From NCBI GenBank assembly GCA_941918925.1, contig OW799237.1, positions 112,138,515 through 112,202,514 on the forward strand: a DNA stretch of 64,000 bases, given 5' to 3'. Of the stretch, positions 1-10,589 are shown in pieces (position 1 is the stretch's first letter; each line of letters opens with the position of its first letter). Source of the stretch: Phyto melanocephala. Lineage: Eukaryota; Arthropoda; Insecta; Diptera; Rhinophoridae. The translations under genes and the position numbers were made by a program. The notes under the pieces are model-generated. The model was not told where the DNA came from, did no database searches, and worked only from the letters and a program-made list of their open reading frames with translations.

Positions 1-99
1 AAGGGGACCAAAATATTTCAAACTGTTAGACACAATTTATTCGAGAGGCATTTGGCAGTTGTAATAAAATTACACAGCCCGACAAAATTAAAAAAGATT

Positions 100-195
100 T
101 TTGCTTCTTTGAATTTATCAACTGATACTAGTTAATTTGGGTGCGCTGAATTCAAATCTGTAATCAGTTTGTCTCTATCAGCTCTAGTTTTCATG
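100..195 (+). repeat. Left terminal inverted repeat, 96 bp
   Basis: It pairs with 1481-1576. It includes GGGTGCGCTGAATT, the most GC-rich part of the repeat, and ends at TCTAGTTTTCATG on the inner side. The mismatches are single bases. Confidence 0.85.
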
Positions 196-413
196 TTATA
201 CCCTCCACTGTAATATATCAGTTTGTATATATCAGTTTGTCATTCCGTTTTTTCCGAAAATATTATTATAACGGGAATTTTATTTGTGTAATATTATTCC
301 GAACGTTATTTTTTCTTTTTGCACTCAAATTGCATATCGGAAGTTAGTTGCTTGTAAGAAGTGGTTTATTGCAGTTGGCAAAGTTTATTAAAAAAGTGTT
401 GATCTAAATAGAA

Positions 414-1366
414 ATGACTTCCAATAGAAGATGTTGTAAAAATAACGCTGACACATTTTGTTATATTTGTGGAGAATACACCTTTAAAGAAAAGAGAAGA
501 CCTATTTCGGAATGTGTTAAAAAAATCGTATTTAGATTTGAAGTTTGAAGTTGATCTTGGTGACCAAGATTAAAGCTGGGCTCCACACATTGTGTGCAAT
601 ACTTGCTGTGTAAATTTGCGACAGTGGACTCAAGGAAAACGAAATAGGCTTAAGTTTGGTGTGCCGATGGTTTAGAGAGAGCCCAGAAATCATTCGGACG
701 ACCGTTACTTCTGTTTAGTGAGTTTTGCTGGGATTTTTAGGAAAAACCTAAATAAATGGCAGTATCCCGATTTACCGTCAGCGCGCCGTCCAATTCGCCA
801 TTGCAACCACCGTTGCACATCAAATTAGGACTCATGAAGCAGTTTGTTGAGGCTCTGAATCACGATGAGGAATGTTTTGCATATATTTGCAGCAAAATGC
901 CTAAATCTAAAGAGATACGATTAGAGCAGGAGTTTTTACGGTCCTTAAATAAGGCAGTTTATGAATGACAACGATTTTCATAAGTCAATGACCGAAACTG
1001 AACGAAATGCGTGGACATCATTCGTGCAAGTTATAAAAAATTTCTTGGGAAATAATAAAGCTCCAAATTATGTTCAATTAGTGGAGAATATGCTGGAGAA
1101 GTGCAGAGACCTTGGCTGCAACATGAGTATTAAAATCCATTATTTGCACAGTCACTTGGACCGATTTCCCGAAAATTTGGGTAATTTAAGCGAAGAACAA
1201 GGAGAAAGGTTTCACCAAAATATCAAAATTATGGAGAATCGGTAGGTACCAGGGAAGGTGGGAGACACATATGATGGCAGACTACTGTTGGAATTTGCAA
1301 AGAGACTCTAATCCGGCTGTTCATTCCAGATTGTCTCTTAAAAGAAGCTTTACATCCTGCAACTAG
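414..1366 (+). pseudogene. Broken gene of the long-TIR transposon (cysteine-rich N-terminus, conserved C-terminus)
   Basis: The frame opens at ATG 414 with a cysteine-rich start (CCKNNADTFCYICG, then CNTCCVNLRQW further on), which looks like a zinc-binding module. A one-base shift in an A run near 525 and a stop follow, so the N-terminal part must be read in more than one frame. The segment near 700-780 reads YFCLVSFAG and KWQYPDLPSA. An internal deletion then joins it to a C-terminal block (793-1245) with PPLHIKLGLMKQF, KAPNYVQLVENML, CNMSIKIHYLHSHLD and EEQGERFHQ. After another shift the end reads MMADYCWNL and stops at 1364-1366. From memory these blocks match a large uncharacterised family found in aphids, hydra and other animals; its enzymatic role is not known to me. 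The middle part of the usual protein is missing, so this copy cannot be functional. Confidence 0.7.
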
Positions 1367-1480
1367 AACTATATTTATATTATGTTTTTAATGCTTTGTG
1401 AGAATGTGTTTTATTTTAATAAATCTGTTTATTACTTTAATTTCCTATGGAAAATTTTTACTTTTTAAATACTTAAAAAT

Positions 1481-1576
1481 CATAAAAACTAGAGCTGATA
1501 GAGACAAACTGATTACAGATTTAAATTCAGCGCACCCAAATTAACTAGAACCAGTTGATAAATTCAAAGAAGCAAA
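1481..1576 (-). repeat. Right terminal inverted repeat, 96 bp
   Basis: Reverse complement of 100-195, outer end GAAGCAAA at 1569-1576. Confidence 0.85.
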
Positions 1577-2480
1577 TTGAGTGTTGGCCTGTGATGTTTA
1601 TAAAAGTAAATAATTATTCTGCAGTCATTATTTCATAAACTTTTCTTTTTAAGGACAAATGTTTTTTGTTTTTTCTAAAAAATAAACCTTTATTCATTGA
1701 AAATTTTTAATAAAAAAAATAAAAATAACCTTTTTTTCCGAAAGTTTTTATTCAAAAAAAAAATACAGAGAAGTATTTGTCATAAGAATGCTTTTACTTT
1801 TGTAATTTCTCACATACCTTTAATAAAAGAAATATTTTTAAGAAATTGCCTATTTCTGGTAAAAAAAAAAAAAAATTTAAATTTGCTGTCACTGCATAAG
1901 GTCTTCTTATACCTTTATTAACTGTCCCTGGAATCTACATTTTGTTTGTATGCAATCATTTACTAATTTAATACAATTAAATGTATCACAAATCCTTAGC
2001 AGGCTTTAGCTAAACTCCCAATTCTCTTGCAACTTCGAGACACATGTATTCGATAACATTGAGTGATATTTAGTTCAATACATGTATGTATGTAAGAATG
2101 TATGTATGTATGTATGTATGTATGTATGTATGTATGTGTGTATGTTAATTTGTTAAAGTGTCTCTGAACTTGTTAATAATTTAATTTGGTTTTATCGTTC
2201 AAAATAATTTTTAAGGATTTCATGTTATTGTTATAATTTAATAATGCAATTAAATCGTATATTTTATACAATATCTAATCAACAAGATAATTTCTAGTCA
2301 AGTGTTTGAAATAGAATTCGATGCAATTTATAAAGCATACTTATAGGGATTTAGTTTAATTGAGAAAATGACAAGCATATCTATCAGGTATTATAAGTAA
2401 ATCAAAATTAGAAAATTAGAAGAAGATTTTACTAGATAATTAATTAGTGTTATACAGAATATGTGGATGTATATTATATA
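1577..2480. other. AT-rich spacer without recognisable genes
   Basis: Poly-A and poly-T runs produce a 74-codon lysine- and phenylalanine-rich frame (1697-1921) that I regard as chance. A TATG microsatellite lies at 2081-2145. No TIRs or coding similarity were seen. Confidence 0.6.
2081..2145 (+). repeat. TATG tetranucleotide microsatellite
   Basis: About a dozen TATG units, interrupted once by AAGAA near 2095 and ending in a TGTG variant. Confidence 0.9.
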
Positions 2481-2735
2481 ACATAGTATATCGATGGTCA
2501 CAAGAAGAAAAGCCCTAACTCATACGAAATTGAGTTTATCAGTGATTTTAGTACATTTCGCACAAATACACCTCAACACAAATATTTAACGCAATAGTAT
2601 CAAAAATAACAGTTTTACAAGCAAATTTATAAAAGAAATTACATTATGATAATATAGTTCCTGCTACGTTTTTACCTTCTCCTGTAAAATTAAAATTATT
2701 TGAGTTAGGGCCATTTGTGACCAACAAATACGACC
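2480..2735. repeat. Dispersed repeat module also found inside the element at 36.9-38.0 kb
   Basis: This block lines up end to end with 37738-37990: ATGGTCAC, then an A-rich piece, CACAAATA, AATTACATTATRATA, TTTTTRCCTTCTYCTGTAA, and finally a TGTGACCA motif. In the second location it lies next to a DINE-1-like core, so the copy here is probably a detached piece of the same long element. Neither copy has an open frame. Confidence 0.65.
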
Positions 2736-3323
2736 ACACTGTAAATTACAATGTTCGGTTACATGAGCATAGGAAAAAATAAAAAACAAAACGGTCAGAT
2801 AACGGCATTAGGAGAAAAGCGTGGTCAAATCTTTCTAAAGGTGTACGCCAAAACTGATCAACTTCATGAAGCATCTAAACCACTCAATTTTAAACACAAG
2901 GAATTTCAGATCAAAATATATTTTCTTTCCTTAAACGTGATTTATTTCAAAACGAAACTTTTTTGTTTGCGATCAAATTTATGCAACAACCAATAGTTTG
3001 TTTGAGTTTGCAGGAGTTAGTAAGTTTTCCTCTATTCTGTGTTCTCTGTGAAATCAAATTGTGTGGACAATTGCTCAATTTACAAGCTGTCGTAGAAGTT
3101 GTACGTCGTAGTAGTTGTGCACATTTCGTTAATAATTTCTACATAAATTTTTTGTGCAACACTTATAACAATTTTACCTATTTTTATAGCAAATTATAGC
3201 TGGGAAATTAAGTAATATCGCCGTTTTAGAACGTTTAATAATAGGACAAAGAACTTAAGCTAGAATAAAAAGATTTACTTACAATAAATTTAAAATAAAA
3301 AATAATTATAATATACATATGTA
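2736..3323. other. Unassigned spacer with an 81-codon open frame
   Basis: The frame 2751-2996 (+) begins MFGYMSIGKNKKQNGQ and has no motif I recognise. Its second half becomes Phe/Leu/Ile-rich, as expected of AT-rich noncoding DNA. There is no evidence of splicing or a promoter. I regard it as probably noncoding. Confidence 0.4.
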
Positions 3324-4241
3324 ATGGCTGTCCCAACTAGAACGCAATTTCTAAATTTTAAATAAAACACAGATATTTGAAAAAAAATCGTGAAACTTTA
3401 TTATATCGTAAAGTAGACAGAATGAGGTTATGTATGGAACAATATATCGTGCAGATGGCCGCCGTGACTTTGATGGCACACACGCGATCTTTTAATGAAA
3501 TTTTCAATGACCTTTTTGCATAAATGCTGCGGTATTTCATTAATGCAGCGTCCAATTTCCTCTTTTAAGGCTTGAGTCGTCGTCGGCTTATTCGCGTAAA
3601 CCCTCGACTTCAAAAAAGCCCAAAGAAAAAAATCTAAAGGTGTTAAATCACACGATCTAGGCGGCCAATTCTGGTCTCCAAAACGCAAAATAACACGACC
3701 GGGAAATGACTGATGCAGCAATTGAATTGTTTCTCTGGCTGTATGACATGTGGCGCCATCTTGTTGAGACCACATGCCCTCCACATTCATATCTTCAATT
3801 CTAGGCAAGAAAAAACTGGTTATCATTTCACGATACCGAACACCATTGACTGTTTGCGCTTGACCTGCCTCATTTTCATAAAAAAAGGTCCAATGATTCC
3901 TCCAGCCCAAAAACCACACCACACAGTGACACGTTGAGGATGCATTTGCTTCTCGTGAATCACTTGAGGATTTTCCTCACCCCAAATGCGACAATTCTGC
4001 CTATTGACGAAGCCATCAATATGGAAATGGGATGATCGCAATTTGCGAACTGTAGCCGCAAAACTTTCACTATTTTGGTAAATTAATTTCACAATCAGAA
4101 TGCGTTGTTCATTCGTGTAGCGCTCCATTTTTACTAACCTCGTACCTTCAACTAGCAGACAATAACAATTGTTTAAATGTCGAACAGTGACACTTCGAAT
4201 GGCGCCAAATTTAAAAATTGCGTTCTAGTTGGGACACCAAT
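3324..4241 (-). mobile_element. Internally deleted mariner-like transposon with TA target duplication
   Basis: The ends are inverted copies built on GTCCCAACTAGAACGCAATT, flanked by TA on both sides (3322-3323 and 4242-4243). The transposase is read on the minus strand. The length of 918 bp is below the roughly 1.3 kb of a complete mariner, because a piece containing the first catalytic aspartate is gone. The high identity of the TIRs suggests a fairly recent insertion. Confidence 0.9.
3428..4128 (-). pseudogene. Mariner transposase, deleted and frameshifted
   Basis: Translation starts at ATG 4128 (MERYTNEQRILIVKLIYQN), the usual N-terminal helix-turn-helix beginning of this mariner group. 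After about 32 residues the sequence jumps to FHIDGFVNRQNCRIW, which normally lies just after the first catalytic Asp (SDEAHF motif). An internal deletion has therefore removed most of the DNA-binding domain and that Asp. A one-base shift in a run of seven A at 3880-3886 moves the rest to another frame. That part keeps QQDGATCHTA (second Asp) and WPPRSCDLTPLDFFLW (third Asp), with 36 residues between the two aspartates. The C-terminus ends GGHLHDILFHT at a stop near 3428. The copy cannot make an active enzyme but could still be mobilised through its intact ends by a related transposase. Confidence 0.9.
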
Positions 4242-5035
4242 TATAAGTAATTTACTTAATTATTCGGGATATGCTCCCAACTAATCTTTCAATACTCATT
4301 TCGTTGTTGGGTTTAAGCAAGTCCAAATGCATTTCACTGGTCATCACTAGATCTTTTACCCAAATTCTTGAAAAAGTTTAAAATGTTTAAAGCTTTACTT
4401 TTGAATTCTCATTAATTAAAACAAAAACTTCCTCAAAAACCCAATCCATATGTGTATTCTTCCTTTTTTATTAATTTTAAACCTTCTCTATCTATCTGTT
4501 AGGTGTAAAGAAATTGTAACAGGAAAATAATCCTATAATTCCTTTAATATGCATTGAAATTTCTTACACTCTTCATTGAAACATTCAGTATTGTACTTAT
4601 CAATCTTTCGGTATTTACATGCAGTTAAAAACACAACTTCCTTGATTTAACACACACATTTGAAATTTATTGCTAAAAAAATACTTCTACAATAACAATT
4701 CAATGAAAAAAAAAAACTTCTTAAAAGATTTGTTTACATGAACTTTCAAAGAACGATGTGTTGTAGACAGTTTGTTTATGATCTTTTAAAAGCTTTTATA
4801 TCGGCGTGTGAATGTTAATGTAATATAAAGGGGTGTGTAAAAACACACATACGTAGATACCCTGCAATTAAAGTAACTAGTATGTGGTTCGAACAATTCT
4901 AGTTTCGTTTAACTTCATACTAGCTACATATCTGTCCTTTTTTTATATCAAACTATTGACTTTACCATTAGCTTGACATAGAAGCTCAACTAGTTCATTT
5001 GTATATGGTTTTATTCTAGTTCTAATACTAGTTAT
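4242..5035. other. AT-rich spacer
   Basis: No open frames, TIRs or tandem arrays that I can support. Confidence 0.5.
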
Positions 5036-5039
5036 TGTT

Positions 5040-5216
5040 GGAGAGTGGTGGGTGAGTGTACTCATCTATCTCCCATAATCTACCGAAAAGTATTTATATA
5101 GATTTTCAATAGCAATTTAAGCATCGAGCGCTGTGAAATTTTTCTTCTCTACCGGGCTTTGAACCAGGGTCCTTTGATTTTGAAGTTTCACGCTCTAGCC
5201 ACTACATTATTTCAAT
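5040..5216 (-). mobile_element. tRNA-derived SINE (family 1)
   Basis: Read on the minus strand, the head carries two RNA polymerase III promoter boxes in tRNA-like order: box A TGGCTAGAGCG (5191-5201) and box B GGTTCAAAGCC (5155-5165). The spacing of about 25 bases fits a tRNA. The sequence after box B (CCCGGTAGAGAAG) looks like a tRNA 3' half and then becomes unrelated body sequence, ending near GTGGTGGGTGAGTG. I did not find clear target duplications. It differs from the SINE pair at 24.6 and 61.3 kb, so at least two tRNA-derived families are present. Confidence 0.65.
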
Positions 5217-6655
5217 TCATATTACTAAGATATTTATTTGAAAAACAAAGAAATCTTTAATTTTGCCATGGGCAAACGGCAAATTTGTTAATTTTCAGTA
5301 AAAGCTACAGTCTCGTTACAACTAGTTTTATCTTAACGAGTTTAAAGTGGTTTTACCTGCTGGGATGTGCATATTAGTCGGTGTGCAGTAGTATTTTACC
5401 TCACACAAAAATTCACACCTCTTTGACATGTCACTTCAAAGCATGTAATCTACCAACTGATATACCGTTTTACATTTTATAGCATCCTTTGGATCGTTCA
5501 ATTAAAAACAACTAAACACGAACACAGATATAAAGGACATGGTTTTGTAGATGGGTCCCAATTCAAATACATAAAAATGTAAACTCTTCTAAGAAGGATA
5601 CTATTTTCTGCAATATATCAGATGCAATTTCCTATATTGCAAATGACTAGTTTGTCTTTATGATTGACCGCACGGCAACCTGGAAAGAGTTAGAAATCTG
5701 CCTGCTGGGATTGCAAAAGATAACAAATAGAAAAGAGATTTAGCCGTATGTACGTTAACTGTAATTTTAGCTAGACACATGCACGGATCCAGGTTACGCC
5801 TTTGCGGGTGGATGGAGAATGTTGTTTTGTGTTGGAAATTTTTATTAAATTGTTTGTTTCAAAAGAAAATATCCAGTTTCAACATATCCCAGGATAAGCG
5901 CTTGGCTGGAAACAAACACCATTAGGGTCTATGCAAATCTAGAAACTTTCGTTTTGTTAAATATTATATTTGGGAAAGTCTGTTTAGTAAAAAAATCCAA
6001 ATCGCAGTTGAAAAGTCAAACTCGGTGTGGTATTGCATTACAACACACTGCCTTCTTATGAATACAATAGTCGGAATAATGTTGTAATTAAACTGACGAC
6101 AGAATAAAATATTTTTGTTGTCTTTATCCTGACATAGCTACTAAAAGTAGACTAACATTTTATATGTCGCAGAGATGACAAGTTTACGAAAAATAAAATG
6201 GTTCAATGGCTTGATAAGTTGTAACATAAAAAGCACGCTTTTTGTCCCATCTGTAAAAACAAAACCCGAATTTTTCGAAGCAGTAATATTAAGTTGTTAA
6301 AAGAAAGCAGGTTTATCTGCGCCTCGAAAAAAATTTTTACTTTGATGGAAGTGAATAAATTAATGAAAATAATCAATTACAAGTGCATCCATCCTTCTTT
6401 TACTACAAAGCAGGTTTGTAATGGAGGATATTTAAAACTTTATGCATGTGCTGTAAGTAATGCTTCAAAGCGGGAATTTGTTATACAAATTGCATGCCAT
6501 ACGTAGGCTTGTTTGTAAGTGAAACTTAAACATTTCTTCTTTACAAACATGTTTTGTACGAAGCAGAATTTTCTATGAAGCAGAAGTAGTAATTGGCATA
6601 AAGGAACCGCTACCAAAATAAGTATTTTGTGCGGCCAATAAGTTACGAAGATTTT
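5217..6655. other. Spacer without recognised genes
   Basis: AT-rich with scattered short frames, for example 6294-6506 (+) and 6440-6679 (-) overlapping each other. None has a known motif. Confidence 0.5.
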
Positions 6656-6659
6656 TTTT

Positions 6660-7320
6660 TTAAACCCACTACCCGACACGCATAAATTCCATGTGCCCGC
6701 TGAAGAAACAAATTTTTAGTTTCGAACCTTAGACGAGATCACGCTCGCTGGATTTATCCTTCATGTTGTGCAAAACCTACACGCCACAATATCCGACCCA
6801 CTATATTAGTCAAATGGTATCTGAGGTTATAGCTAGTGTCCGGTCAAGTAACCAGTCAACCTTATATCCTTCCATTCAACGGAGAGGAGTTCCTTAGGCA
6901 GAGTTCACGAAATGAGCGGTGCCCGCAAAAAAAGCAAGTACACTATGGAAGTGGCCGTTCATAAATGCCGTCCATTGCCTGGACACTTTAAAAACTAAAA
7001 CTTCATATGCTTTACATTTTACTGTTTATCACTCTGTCGGTCTTCGCTTCGACGCCCATTGCGTAGGGACTACCTTTCCTTGGTAGGAAGAATACAAGAT
7101 ATTTATTGTCTGTTTTTCCAACCGGACACGTCAGCCCAAGATACCATTTAAGTCAGTTGGGAAGCCGAATAAAGTGACAGTGCCAGATTTGCACCATGAA
7201 GAATGAGACCACGAAGCAAGTTGTCTGCAAATGACTGGCACTCTGCCATACGGTACTAAGTTTTCTACTTTGACATTCATTGCGTGGCCTCAGACTTACG
7301 ACGGCATTAAATATTAATAA
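6660..7320. other. GC-richer unassigned segment, possible decayed retroelement
   Basis: This stretch has visibly more G and C than its surroundings. It ends in an AT-rich ATTAATATTAATAAAAAG tail, as some non-LTR retrotransposon 3' ends do. No RT or RNase H motif could be read in any frame, so the class is not established. Confidence 0.3.
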
Positions 7321-8620
7321 AAAGAAAACAAACAAAATATAACAAAATCAAAAATATTTAACCGTTGGCTATATTTTTACTATAAGAAACGTTGATGCAA
7401 ATGAAAAAGATGAAGAAATCATCATGCGCAGTGCTTACAATAAACATACATATTCAAATTGTTCTCTGAAACCGCAGAATATACGAAAATCGCTTAAGTG
7501 TTGCAAAGGATTTTTAAGGATACTTTCGTTCTTGTTTTAACATGTGGTTATAATCGTTAATTCCAAAAAATTTAATTACAATAATTAGCGCCCTCCTTAA
7601 CAACTTTCTTGCTAAATTTACCTTGTAAGCCATTACATTTAATCAAACGGGCGCACATGCATACACACCAACATATGCATGGATTTTCCTACATTTCACT
7701 GAAAGTTCAGGTGTTTTTTTTCTCATGCCGTTATCTTTTTACCAAAGCTTAAAGTCAAAATACCATCCGCTGGTTTTGTAAAATAAACGTAAAACACACA
7801 CTTACGCATGAAATGGTTACATTAATGCATTTGCCCCAACTTTACACACACACACACAACCATAAACAAGCATTTTGCCAGAAAACATTACCACAAATGA
7901 AATCGAAAGAAGAAAAAAAACCTGTTGTGTTGAGAAAAAAATTAAAAACTAGTTTAAGCATGACCCAGGTATGAAACAGTAATAATGCAGTCAGTTTAAC
8001 CTGACACACAACTGACTAGTAAATTGTAATAAGAGTTGGAAAAAAAATTGTATTATCTTTGCACACACTAAGCAGATAGATAAAGGGTGAAGTCAACCAC
8101 ACTCCATCTACCTGCTAAACATACAATAAAATCATTCGCCCTCTTTTATATCCGACTTTCCTTTAGATAATAAGGGAATGCAGTAAAATGGGAACAACAC
8201 AAATATGTATGTAAAAGCTCTTACACACAATCATAATACAATACCCACCCATACACACAACATAAAGAGCAACTTTTGTAAATGATTGCTCATTGTTGGC
8301 AACAGATGTTGCTATGAGATGGCCCTTGTATGGTTTTAAAAAAAAAAATAATTGTCTTGTTGTTTTTCTCTTCCACCACCGCTTTACACCCCATTCATTT
8401 ACATTGCATCCACAAAACTTTAACCATATTTTTGCACAGTTTTCTACCTGAATACAGAAAGGAGCACGCATTTCTTTATATACAATCTGGATATCTCGCA
8501 ATTTTTTTTAAGTATGATGTATTGGGTGTTTTTCTTTTAAAATCTTTTTTTAAATAAAACACAACAAATTCAATAGAATGACCAAAATTATGGTTTATTA
8601 GTTCACAATTTTTAAGGCAT
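7321..8620. other. AT-rich spacer with short CA runs
   Basis: It contains a short CA run near 7842-7857 and a weak frame on the minus strand (8163-8501) with no recognised domain. Nothing else is supported. Confidence 0.5.
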
Positions 8621-8624
8621 TGAA

Positions 8625-8870
8625 TATTAAACAATATCAAATACTTTTGGCTAGCCTGGGCGATCTTTGTTCTTCATGTCAAAATCACCACTTGTGAACC
8701 GCAAAAACCATTTCTTGCACATTGAAATTAGTGAAGCATATTAACCATAACCTTGGGTGAGCAATCAGTGTGCTTTAGCTGTAAGCAGCAAAAACCCCTG
8801 TTATTTCATAACTAAGTAATAGCAACTGACAGTTGTGTACACATCAATATGACATATAGATGCAGAATTC
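8625..8870 (-). pseudogene. Fragment of a mariner transposase N-terminal domain (Mos1-type)
   Basis: The minus-strand translation gives KKWFLRFTSGDFDMKNKDRPG, a stop, then PKVFD. That matches the conserved linker between the two helix-turn-helix motifs of classical D34D mariners (WF.RF.SGDFD...DK.R.G.PK.F). Upstream residues AKAH.LLTQGYG also fit the second helix region. Several stops interrupt it and no catalytic domain is nearby. This is a different mariner lineage from the QQDGATCHTA type seen elsewhere in the window. Confidence 0.7.
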
Positions 8871-9101
8871 TTAAGTTATACATTAATAAATAAAAAGTAC
8901 AAAATTTTCTCCTCTAAAAACGAAACACGTTTTGGCTAAGAATATTATATTAGAACTTTATAAAATTATATTATCTTACATCTGCTAAACTGAAACCGAT
9001 ACAGATGAACATGAAAGAGTATTGTAATCTACTCAAGAAATAATCTGACAGATATATGGCCCTTTTTTGAATTTGCAACCGCTAACCCGCTGTCTCCACA
9101 T

Positions 9102-9505
9102 AGCAATATTTATTGCCGCAATTGTCAATTTCGATTGCGTCCATAGAAATTGCAACGTGTAGACCACAAATTGCCATATGTAGCAATTTACTGCGCAATC
9201 ATTGCTTTAGTAATTGCTTGAGCTGTTATTGCTGCAATAAGCTGTAAAAATCATTGTATTCTCTTTGAACTGTTTGTTTTTGTTTGCAGAAACAAAGGCA
9301 AATTGAAAAAATTTTATCTAACAATAATATGTAATTTTAAGTTAGATATTAAAAAGAAAAACATAAAAGTTAAATAAAAATATTAAATTTTATAAATAAA
9401 TTAATTGTGTCGTGTTTTACACCCAATGAATATATATACACTTTAGCCGTTTAGTGCCGTTATTCTGCCGACGTTTTTGATTTTGCTTAGCAATAAAAAT
9501 TGCTA
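9102..9505. mobile_element. Probable MITE rich in GCAATT/AATTGC motifs
   Basis: The ends are inverted: TAGCAATATTTATTGC at 9102-9117 and the reverse complement of TAGCAATTTTTATTGC at 9490-9505. The interior repeats CAATT and AATTGC in both orientations, especially 9116-9240. No coding potential. The target duplication could not be defined. Confidence 0.5.
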
Positions 9506-9859
9506 CGGAAAAAATTGTAACTGTAATTGTAATTGTAATTTAAATTTGCTTGTATAAGGGGTTAATATTTTCCCCTTTTTGGCACTTTTCTTAAAAATAT
9601 TTTTTCTTATATTACCAATAGGACGTGAATTAATTATCACTATCATTACCTTATAAAATACGGAAAATTTTTTCAGGTAAAATTTTTAGAAAATTCTAGA
9701 GGACGAAAAAAGTACCAAAAAGAGTAAAACACATATTATTCTTAATTACTGAGCTTATTCTAAAACAACTTTCAATACGCATTCAGCAGTTATAAAAAAG
9801 TATGGAGTTTAATGAAACTAAAAACACATTCTAAACGGTGCAGGAAGAGGAAAATTCGG

Positions 9860-10440
9860 GAAAACAGTTTGGTACTTTTTGGAACATGTTTGTTTTTATG
9901 CAAAAAAAGTAAATTTATTCAGTTTACATTTTTTTTATTGTTAAATAAATATTTAAACATTTTTCACTTGAAATTTTTTTACATTAATATGGCAACCCAA
10001 ACAGGTACTTTCCCTGATTTGTATGGTACTTTTTGTGTTTTCAAAGTTAATGAGTATTTAATTGTAAAATTTGTGAATATTTATTTACGTTAAAAATGCA
10101 AATGATGAGGGCGACCAAAAAGGTACGTCTCTGTGTTTTATGGTACTTTTCGTATTTTCTTACTTTATGAAACTAGATTTTTTAAATTAAAAACTATTGA
10201 TCCGAGGTAAGACCAAAAATGTTATGTGCGACCAAAAAGTACCTTTTTCTCTTTGTATGGAACTTTTTGTAATTTCTACGTATATAAATCAAAATCTTTG
10301 AAATTATAGACTATTGATCCTATATGTGTTTAAGAATACATTAGGAGACACAAAAAGTACTTTGCCTCATTTTTACGGATCGTACTTTTTGTATCTTGTA
10401 CAGTTATGAAGCTAGAATTTTTAATTAAGCGACTATTGGT
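9860..10440 (+). repeat. Decayed tandem repeat, about 117-122 bp period
   Basis: GGTACTTTTTG-like motifs recur at 9871, 10025, 10142, 10259 and 10381, giving intervals of 154, 117, 117 and 122. Each unit also has an inverted partner of the GACCAAAAAGGTAC type and an A/T segment ending CTATTGATCC. The 93-codon frame at 9812-10093 runs through this array and is not a gene. Confidence 0.75.
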
Positions 10441-10589
10441 TGGACTACTGATTTCAGTTATTAAATTTACTTCACTACTGATATCTTAGGCACCCACACT
10501 TTAAGTGGAAAACCATCAACTGCTTTTTATGGTCGTGAAAGACCAGAAAAAAAGCAATTGGATCCATTCAAGGTTGTCGATATAACTTG

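Larger units (their letters stand above)
100..1576 (+). mobile_element. Deleted DNA transposon with 96-bp terminal inverted repeats
   Basis: The two ends are near-perfect inverted copies: 100-195 reads outward-in TTTGCTTCTTTGAATTTATC and the reverse complement of 1481-1576 reads the same, with only a few mismatches over 96 bases. Between them lies a broken coding region (414-1366). I could not fix the target-site duplication, because the flanks just outside both ends are T-rich and share only a few bases. The superfamily is unassigned: the TIRs are longer than those of mariner or piggyBac and the encoded protein has no recognisable DDE motif in what remains. The total of about 1.48 kb is short for an autonomous copy and agrees with an internal deletion in the reading frame. 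Confidence 0.8.

Noticed and set aside
1697..1921. 74-codon plus-strand frame
   Set aside because: It consists of Lys, Asn, Phe and Leu encoded by A and T runs; no domain, so probably chance.
3713..3937. Plus-strand frame of 74 codons
   Set aside because: Antisense shadow of the mariner transposase on the minus strand.
8163..8501. 112-codon minus-strand frame
   Set aside because: Good length, but Cys/Ile/Phe-rich without a domain, crossing a poly-A run; no promoter or splice support.
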